64,000 bases of DNA, taken from NCBI GenBank assembly GCA_039707465.1, contig CM077647.1:174025163-174089162 (forward strand), written 5' to 3'. The DNA is from Rhabdophis nuchalis. Its lineage: Eukaryota; Chordata; Lepidosauria; Squamata; Natricidae. Of the stretch, positions 57,201 through 64,000 are shown piece by piece; the stretch's first letter is position 1; each line of letters opens with the position of its first letter. A model generated the notes under the pieces. That model had not been told where the DNA came from. It saw only the letters and a list, made by a program, of their open reading frames with translations, and did not search any database. Both the position numbers and the translations under genes were made by a program.

Positions 57201-60200
57201 AGTTGCTTCTCTCCTTGATTAGTTTCCACCCATTGTTTCTTCTCCTGCCCTCAGGTGCCTTGGTGAATAGCTTGACTCCCTCTTCTTTGTGGCAGCCCCT
57301 GAGATATTGGAACACTGCTATCATGTCTCCCCTAGTCCTTCTTTTCATTAAATTAGACATACCCAGTTCCTGCAACCGTTCTTCATATGTTTTAGTCTCC
57401 AGTCCCCTAATCATCTTTGTTGCTCTTCTCTGCACTCTTTCTACATCATCTCCACATTGTTTCTACAGTTTTAGATCATTTTATTTTCGAAATAGAAATG
57501 ACATATTGCACTAAGTATCAAAGGGAAATCAGGAGATTCAAGCAGTTCAAATGAGTATAAAGGTTTATTGCAAGTTTAAGCTATCTACAAGAATCTGACC
57601 AACTAACTGTCAAGAGAAATGAGCGGGAGATAAGAAAGGCATTCAAAGAGTACTGAACCTAGATCTCTTGTGGATATGCAGGGACCTGTGACTTATGACA
57701 CATTTGACTCCTCCCTTGGGCTCAGCCTGGTCATCTCCTATACTAAGTCTTTATTATATAAATCTGCTGAATGCTGATGAGATTACACTTCATAGAAAAA
57801 TAGAAATGTCAGGTCTCTATTGAACAAAGTGACAACATCTTTTCAAAGTATGTGATTGAGCCTACCTGGTTAAAGCTTTTGTGCCATTCAATTCTACTTT
57901 TATCAATAGTCAATTGGTATCCATCTGGAGCATTGGGATCTAATCTTCCAACTTTCACTTTCTTGAATGATTTGTTTGGAAAGGTGACCATGTTGATGAT
58001 GTCAAATCCTCCTGTTACTTGCCTTTTATCATTAAAAAAAACCGTCTCTTCAGCTGAGTTGTTAAAAGATAGGTCTTGAAGAAATGGATGGAGCTGTAAG
58101 AAGCAGGAGATTGAAAGAAAAGTGATGTGGAAACAAATGAAATAAGTCATCCAAAAGATACTTTAAAAAAAAAAGGAAACTAGATTTTGTTTCTCCTTGA
58201 AGACATTTTGTTTCTCATCCAAGAAGCTTCTTCAGTTCTGACTAAATGGTGAAGAATGCAAGGATTGATATTCCTCGCAGTCATCTGGTCATTAGTGCTC
58301 TCTCTGAGAGTCATTGAGAGGCTCTGAAGAAGAACTGAAGAAGCTTTTTGGATGAGAAGTGAAATGTCTTCAAGAAAAAAGTCCACTTGCCTTTTGAAAA
58401 AGCACCTTTGGGACAACCATGACCTGGATGAACTACAAATCTCCATCGATAATGAACTAAGGCTTCCAGATATTTAATATACTTTTGTCTATGAAAGACC
58501 AGTCTGGTTAATACACAAAAAAGGATAATATGCAACATGACTTCATTTTCTGACAGACAGGAATGTGCTTTCAAGTCAGTTTTTTGGACACAATTTTCTG
58601 TCCTTTTCTTCCTAGGCCTGAAGGAGAAAATCATTGGCAGACCCAGCTGCCTTTGTGCTTAAATTGGGACTAGAACTTCTGGTTTTTAGTTTGGTGTCCT
58701 AATCAATACACTACATTGAATCTTTCTTTAAACATTTGCAAATTCCATGCATAGAACAAGTTGTCAACCTACAATGTATTATCTCCTCCTCCTCCTCCTC
58801 CTCCTCCTCCTCCTCCTCCTCCTCCTCCTCCTCCTCCTCCTCCTCCTCTTCTTCTTCTTCTTCTTCTTCTTCTTCTTCTTCTTCTTCTTCTTCTTCTTCT
58901 TCTTCTTCTTCTTCTTCTTCTTCTTCTTCCATATCTATCATCGTACATTGACAATCATGTTGGCAATCCTAATTTTATCAACAGCCACACAAAAAAGTGC
59001 AGCTGAGTTTTGTCCAAACTGGTTCCTTAGGTTTTGAAGCCATGATTTTCTTCTTCTGCCTGGATCTCATTTGCCTTCAATCTTTCCTTGGAGAATTAAG
59101 TGAAGTATGCCATATTTTTCTGGGTGTTGCATCACATGTCCCACATATTTAAATATTTGTAAATGTCATGCACAGAACCAGTTGTCAACCTACAATGTAT
59201 TATCACTGAAAATGTTTAAAACAACAGTGTGTGATGTTGATGGAGGAGAAATATGGATGCAATCCACTTGGTAGGGTTCGCAGACTATGAAAAAACTGTG
59301 CAAATCATGATTGCACCACTTAAATCATAGCACTTTGAACCAACCCAATCATGTTGTACTACATTTTCCAAGGAAGAAAAAAAGAAAATATGTTACATAG
59401 CGATATTACCTGCCAAGACTGGAGATCCTGGAGTTGAATTATTTTATTTGGTGTCGTTTTTTGCCAACTGGATCTCCTTGATCTCCTTGATAGTAGGGCA
59501 TGTAGAGAAAGAGCCACGGCATAGATACCATTATAGATACTGTAACTATGACCCGTCATTTGCATCTCAAAGAGAGGTCCAGGAAGATTACCCAGGTTCT
59601 CCTCTCCGGTGCATTTTCCGTTATCCATTGTTAACAATCCTGAATTAGGAAAGAAACAGTCAAACGCTTGTTCCCAAAACTCTTTTATGAATCCATCTCT
59701 GTGCCTCCAAGAAGGTTTTATGGTCTGAAGAAACGTCTTGAACCCCAGAAGTTCCTTTGACTGAATTTGAAAGGAAATGGCCCCATCAAACAAATGGAGA
59801 TCAAAACTCTTCTGAATTCCGCTTAGTATAAAATCCGTTTGGCTTGTCATAATCCATACCTTTCTAAAGGATGCATTTTCTTTATTTTGGGGGTCTCTAA
59901 AAAAGATGAGAAATGTGAACCACACAAGGGTCAAAGTATCTCCATACATAACAAATGTACTTGTTTTACGATTGGCGAAATGTCTGTAAATGCTGGCCAT
60001 GGTATCAAAAAAGTTGTCCAAGTTATCCAGATGGGGTATTCCAGGGATTTGTTGTATGAAGGCTGGGCAGATGCCATTCTGGGAAAACATCCATTGTAGT
60101 TTCTGCAAAAATTGTTCACCACTCTCATTCAGAGAAGCAAAAAGTCCAATCCATTTCCATCCAAAATATTTAAGCAATTGGATAATCCCAATATATAGGG

Positions 60201-63200
60201 GACCCTCATGTGGGGCCATAAAATAAAGTGAAGGTACCTTATTTCTAGAAAAACCTTCTGAGGAATACGAGCCATATGTCAGCTAAAAGAAAGTATAAAG
60301 ATTCCATATTTGAGAGGATCCTACAAAGGGTGTCAAATTATTTTCCAAAGCATGGATGGAAACCAAAGAGAGAAGCAACCTAGAACTTAGGAGAAATTTC
60401 CTAACAGTGAGAGCAATCAACCAATGCAATAGTTTGCCTTCAGAAGTTGTGGGTGGTCCATCATTGGAAGCTTTCAAAACCAGACTGGACAACAATTTGT
60501 CTGAAATTGTATAGGGTCTCTACCTTGAGCAGGGAGTTGGACTAGAAGACCTCCAAGATCCCTTCTAACTCCATTATTCTATCCTCTGTGATGTGGTACA
60601 GATATATTATTGCTATTCGTTATGCCTACTGGAACAATTGAAGGAACTGGGCAGCAGTATCTAAATTTAAACAAATTGTTCCTTTAGTATTAATTTATTG
60701 GTTTATAATCATATGATATAGATGACTCTCACTCTGTCAAGGATCTAAGTGATCTAAGTCCCAGAGCTCACTATAATAGATTTGACAGAAAGGCATTAAG
60801 AGTTTTTAACCTAATTTTCTGAAGCTTTTTCTCTGGTAACTTTGTACTGCAAACTAGGGCATACAAAACCTTTGCCAGACCAATTCTCAAATACAGCTCG
60901 TCAGCCTGGAACCCATAGTGCATATCAGACATTAGTACAATTGAGTGGATCCAGAGGTATTTCACGAGAAGAATCCTCCACTCTTCTCACAACAGAATTC
61001 CCCATGCCTCCAGACTTGAAATTTTGGCCTTGGTCAATCTGGAACTGCAATGCCTGAAGTTTGATCTAAGCATAGTACACAAAATTGGCTGCTGGAATGT
61101 CTTGCCTGTCAATGACTTCTTCAGCTTCAACCACAATAATACACAGGCAAACAATTGCTACAAACTCAAGGTAAACCACTTCAAACTTCATGGATGGATG
61201 GATGGATGGATGGATGGATGGACGGATGGACGGACAGACAGACAGATACTCTAGATAGATAACTAAATAATCAAATAACTAAATAACTAAATAATTCCTG
61301 GAGGTCAGACCAGGTGCGCAAAGATGGAAGAGATTCTGTTTTTAAATTATGGGAATTAATGAATTTTCAAATTTTGGGGATTAAGTTTAGGATGAGGGAT
61401 CCCTAATATACATTGCTTGAGCTTTGATTATTTACAAAGGAAGAAGAAAATTGTTCCTGTGTCTCAACCAACCTGAGGTATCTTGTAGAATTCTATAATG
61501 TCTGCTATATGGGATGAAGTATCAGACTCAAGTCCTCCAAGGATGGCTATGAGATTTTTAGAAGAGCCACATTTATAGTTTGGAAGGAAGCTCTTTGATT
61601 TGAAAAGTAAGTCCAAGGTGGTCCGATAAGTCATTCTGGCACTGTAGTAGCTGTCACAGATGTGGAAACCAAGGGTAACATTGGGCAAGATTTGTGGATT
61701 CTCATTTATCTCTTTTACACCAAAGACCAAAGATAGGACATGCTGGTAGAACTTTGTGATCATGCTGCAAGGAAAGAAAGTGTTTGGAAAAGCAACCCTT
61801 CAATAAGAAAATTGGTTGAAGTCTCATTTCACCCATGTAATTTCAATTTGATTCAGAAAACCATTTTTGATATTTCAAAATTAATCATCACTCTTAACAA
61901 TAGTCCAAATAGTTTAATGAAAATAATATTTTTGTTATACATTTAATTATCTTCAGCAAATTAAATACATACACATAGAATAGAGTGGAGTGGAGTGAAG
62001 TGGAGTGGAGTGGAGTGGAATGGAATGGAATGGAATGGAATGGAATGGAATGGAATAGAATAGAATAGAATAGAATAGAATAGAATAGAATAGAATAGAA
62101 TAGTTGGAGGGCACTTTGGAGGTCTTCCAGTTCAATCCTCTGCTTAAGCAAGAAACCCTACACCACTTAAGACAAATGGATATCCAACTTTTTAAGAACT
62201 TCCAATGTTTGGAGGCAAGCTGTTCCACTGATTAATTGTTCTAACTGTCAGGAAATTTCTCCTTAGTTCTAAGTTGCTTTCTTCCTTGATTAATTTCCAT
62301 CCATTGCTTCTTGTCCTACCTTCAGGTGCTTTGGAGAATAGTTTGACTCCCTCTTCTTTGTGGGAGCCCCTGAGATATCGGAACCCTGCTATCATGTCTC
62401 CCCTAGTCAGTCGGACAATTGATCAGTGGAACAATTTGCCTCCAGAAGTTGTGAATGCTCCAACACTGGAAGTCTTTAAGAAGATGTTGGATAACCACTT
62501 GTCTGAAGTGTTGTAGGATTTCCTGCCTAAGCAGGGGGTTGGACTAGAAGACATCCAAGGTCCCTTCCAACTCTATTATTCTATTATTATCATATTATGC
62601 AGTAGCACATAATATTCAAATATTCATAATTGGCATAGTGATGAGCAGCATCCAAAAAGATAATTGAAGCAAAGTTGGTAAGTTTAACAGGACATAAGTC
62701 TTAGTTACAGAAATATATCAGATAGAAAGGAAATGTAGTTTCTAACAACATGTAGCCTACCAGGGGAAAAGTCAAGAAGAGAGTATTCTTGTGGATGCTT
62801 ATTTGTGGAACGTAGATGGAAAAGAAGAACCTGAAGTCTCATAAAAATTCATTTGAAACAAATCAGGTAGAGGACTAGATTAGAGAAACAATGCACAGAT
62901 ACTTTACCTTATAGTCAATCTTCCCTATATGCATCAAGTATGAAATTTCTTCATGTTTAGCAAGTAGAAGTTAGATTAGATTTACACAGTTGGAAGTCAT
63001 CTTATAGACCATCTAGTTCAACCCCCCGCCTCCCACTCAAGCAATAGACTCTACACCATTTCTGACAAACAGCAGTCCAATCTCTTCTTGAAAGTCTCCA
63101 GTGATGAAGTTCCCACAACTTCTGAAGGCAACTTCTGTTCCATTATTTCATTGTTACCCCTGTCTGAAAGTTTCTCCTTATTTCCACGTTGAATCTCTCC

Positions 63201-63791
63201 TTGGTCAGTTTCCATCCATTATTCCTTGTCTGGCCTTCAGGTGCTTTGGCAAATAGCTTGACTCTCTTCCTCTCTGTGGTACCCTCTCAAATATTGGAAG
63301 ACTTCTATCATGTTCCCCTTCTAAAACACTTCCCAAAATTAAACTCTACACAGTCATTATGTGCATTTTTAATTTAAAAAAAAAGAATAAAAGTTCAAAA
63401 ACTTTGTCTGGAGTTACACATTCTAGGAAAACTTGGGCAATAATCAGGTTGTGTTAGGTCTTTATTCATCTTCTTTGAGCCGCTTGTTATTCATAGATAC
63501 ACAAGCTGTTATTTGTTATGTATTGTCTGTTATTTTTTGCTGTACTCAGGGCAATTGACAAGAAGCAATGTAACATTGGATCCTTGCTTACTTGGGAATG
63601 TTAAACAGCTTTTGAGATGGATATTCTTCAAACAACTGCTTGTTGAAAATGTATATGATTTGAGAACTCATCCCACCAACGAGAATATCACCAAGCTGGT
63701 GCCATTCATACGGAACAAGAAAAGGATCTGCATGACACTTGAGAGTATTCACTGGATATATGATAGATGAAAATATCAGAAGGAACAACAT
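51226..63791 (-). CDS. V2R-E: vomeronasal type-2 receptor, six exons, intact
   Basis: Exons on the minus strand are 63791-63592, 61764-61473, 60282-59410, 58093-57866, 56805-56679 and 52154-51226. Borders are AG/GT and phases 2, 0, 0, 0, 1, giving about 882 residues. The start gives a clean signal peptide ([16 protein letters not shown]). Exon 3 is 291 codons (about 165-455). The cysteine-rich exon has CNEYC, CCYDC and CPEG. Exon 6 has [32 protein letters not shown] and PKCFII, and is 27 bp longer than in the other loci, adding nine residues (LTHVNIIHQ) at the C-terminus. Exon 3 and the leader resemble V2R-C more than V2R-D. Intron 5 is 4.5 kb and holds a nested hAT/Gypsy/CR1 pile. Confidence 0.93.
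52430..52845 (-). mobile_element. hAT-like non-autonomous element
   Basis: The right border in plus sense reads GCCATAGGTTTGCCATCACAG, the inverse of a common squamate hAT terminus CTGTGATGGCAAACCTA. The GC-rich interior has many CCCCCAC-type runs. The left border is not clear. Confidence 0.5.
53004..53353 (-). repeat. Gypsy 2 3' LTR
   Basis: Begins TG and ends CA. It shares the CCAATCAGG and TTTATATATGGAGCTGTCAAA (TATA) regions with the Gypsy 1 LTR, but is a distinct subfamily. A polypurine tract follows at 53354-53368 in minus sense. Confidence 0.9.
53263..55250 (-). pseudogene. Gypsy 2 pol remnant (RNase H end and integrase)
   Basis: Two overlapping minus-strand frames (stops at 54513 and 53263) carry RNase H C-terminal sequence ([18 protein letters not shown]), the HHCC region and a DDE integrase core with SDNGPQF and NGRAEGAV. 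Compared with Gypsy 1, a 4-bp deletion at about 54618 and an indel at about 55108 break the frame. Confidence 0.85.
55251..55550 (-). repeat. Gypsy 2 5' LTR, inner edge deleted
   Basis: Aligns with 53054-53353 with several substitutions, for example CCCACG against CCCGCG and CTCGAGACC against CTTGAGACC. Confidence 0.9.
55676..55917. mobile_element. hAT-like short element
   Basis: It starts CAGAAGAGTTGGTATTCAGC and ends TTTGAATCCCACCACT, the reverse orientation of the 1251-1526 family. A CAATA microsatellite follows at once. Confidence 0.6.
55918..56572 (-). mobile_element. CR1-like LINE 3' end with (CAATA)n tail
   Basis: The (CAATA)n tract (55918-56029) is the expanded tail. The minus-strand frame 56560-56090 is open for 156 codons and encodes the CR1 RT C-terminus ([51 protein letters not shown]). 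No RT active site is present. Confidence 0.8.
56996..57470 (-). mobile_element. CR1-like LINE 3' end
   Basis: The same CR1-like tail as above ([27 protein letters not shown]), with a deletion around the LTVRTIN segment. It lies in V2R-E intron 4. The following 57471-57865 holds no recognised gene. Confidence 0.75.
58160..58450. mobile_element. Penelope-like fragments in inverted arrangement (tentative)
   Basis: CATCCAAGAAGCTTCTTCAG (minus sense) at 58197-58216 faces GAAGAAGCTTTTTGGATGAG (plus sense) at 58337-58356, each flanked by the matching GTCTTCAAG-type sequence. This block is typical of vertebrate Penelope-like repeats; the assignment is by resemblance only. Confidence 0.35.
58782..58930. 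repeat. (CTC)n then (CTT)n microsatellite
   Basis: About 65 bp of CTC repeats switching to about 80 bp of CTT repeats. Poly-Ser, poly-Leu, poly-Glu and poly-Arg frames over it are artefacts. It lies in V2R-E intron 3. Confidence 0.97.
60340..60590 (+). mobile_element. CR1-like LINE 3' end
   Basis: Plus-strand CR1-like tail with an equivalent of [17 protein letters not shown], ending CTAACTCCATTATTCTAT. It lies in V2R-E intron 2. Confidence 0.7.
60745..61250 (+). mobile_element. LINE reverse transcriptase C-terminal fragment with (GGAT)n tail
   Basis: Broken frames contain [30 protein letters not shown] and [16 protein letters not shown], typical of the region after the RT palm in jockey-group LINEs. 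It is distinct from the L2-like and CR1-like families here. It ends in a GGAT microsatellite (61193-61250). Confidence 0.6.
61976..62403 (-). mobile_element. CR1-like LINE 3' end with (GGAAT)n/(AATAG)n tail
   Basis: The tail repeats occupy 61976-62103. The minus-strand coding tail ([17 protein letters not shown]) runs to 62403, where it meets a second CR1-like end in the opposite orientation. Confidence 0.75.
62404..62590 (+). mobile_element. CR1-like LINE 3' end, head-to-head with the previous one
   Basis: Starts at [14 protein letters not shown] and runs to the stop at 62516 and a TCTATTATTCTATTATTAT tail. The junction at 62403/62404 joins two different coding points of the same family. 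Confidence 0.7.
62970..63330 (-). mobile_element. CR1-like LINE 3' end
   Basis: Minus-strand CR1-like 3' UTR and coding tail, starting near ACACAGTTGGAAGTC and ending near the equivalent of the KRRTRGDM region. It lies in V2R-E intron 1. Confidence 0.7.
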
Positions 63792-64000
63792 AGCAGCAGC
63801 AAAGAATTCTTCTAATCCTCTGTATTAACCATGACAGATTACTTGATTTAGCAAAGTGCCTTTTCTCGGCATATTTCCTAAGAGAAAACTAACAAACAAA
63901 ATCTTACTTTGGCAGAGGTAAAGTTTAAGGACTGACTGACTGGCTGAAATTTCCAGAACTTGTATCTTGCGGTTTTCTGGTAAAATGAAAAAGAAATACC
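63792..64000 (-). other. Upstream region of V2R-E
   Basis: Contains the 5' flank of V2R-E. No promoter motif could be placed with confidence. Confidence 0.4.

Noticed and set aside
57540..57760. Possible degenerate solo LTR (GTTTATTGCAAG region)
   Set aside because: Only a loose resemblance to the polyadenylation region of the Gypsy LTRs; no TG...CA ends or target duplication found.
58711..59037. Poly-Glu, poly-Ser, poly-Leu and poly-Arg frames
   Set aside because: Translation of the CTC/CTT microsatellite in several frames.

Overview
The window is vertebrate nuclear DNA, most likely from a squamate and probably an advanced snake. Two things point there. First, it is a cluster of vomeronasal type-2 receptor (V2R) genes, a family strongly expanded in squamates. 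Second, its repeats are squamate-like: tRNA-headed Sauria-type SINEs, CR1-like LINE ends with AATAG/ATTCT-type tails, L2-like LINEs with pentanucleotide tails, and many short hAT-like elements. The species cannot be named from the sequence alone.

All V2R loci share the six-exon class C GPCR layout: exon 1 signal peptide, exon 2, large ligand-binding exon 3, 228-bp exon 4, 127-bp cysteine-rich exon 5, and exon 6 carrying all seven membrane helices. Five loci are visible. V2R-A (+, 873-7606) shows exons 4-6 only; its 5' exons would lie before base 1. V2R-B (-, 11072-16481) is a pseudogene: a transposon piece sits in exon 1, the exon 2 donor is GG instead of GT, and no exon 6 is found. V2R-C (+, 21689-29653), V2R-D (-, 32662-41151) and V2R-E (-, 51226-63791) have all six exons open and in phase, giving about 893, 870 and 882 residues. 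A and B converge, B and C diverge, C and D converge, and D and E are in tandem. B and D are recent paralogues whose introns and upstream DNA still align, which exposes empty sites for later insertions.

The remaining sequence is transposon-rich. Two Ty3/Gypsy LTR elements lie on the minus strand. The one at 43809-48892 has LTRs differing at one base in 339 and is nearly coding-complete. The one at 53004-55550 has lost one LTR edge and the 5' half of its interior. An L1 ORF1-like element without ORF2 (42485-43338, 16-bp target duplication) is nested inside two other LINE pieces, and a 5'-truncated sibling lies in V2R-C intron 2. There are also L2, CR1 and Rex1-like LINE pieces, Sauria SINEs, Helitron-like elements, hAT-like elements with 8-bp target duplications, TA-flanked MITEs and long microsatellites. 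No CRISPR array, operon, rRNA gene or true tRNA gene was seen.

How the genes work together: each V2R is expected to be expressed in vomeronasal sensory neurons as a chemoreceptor. The window illustrates birth-and-death evolution of such a cluster, with duplication, decay of one copy, and heavy retrotransposon loading of introns and spacers.
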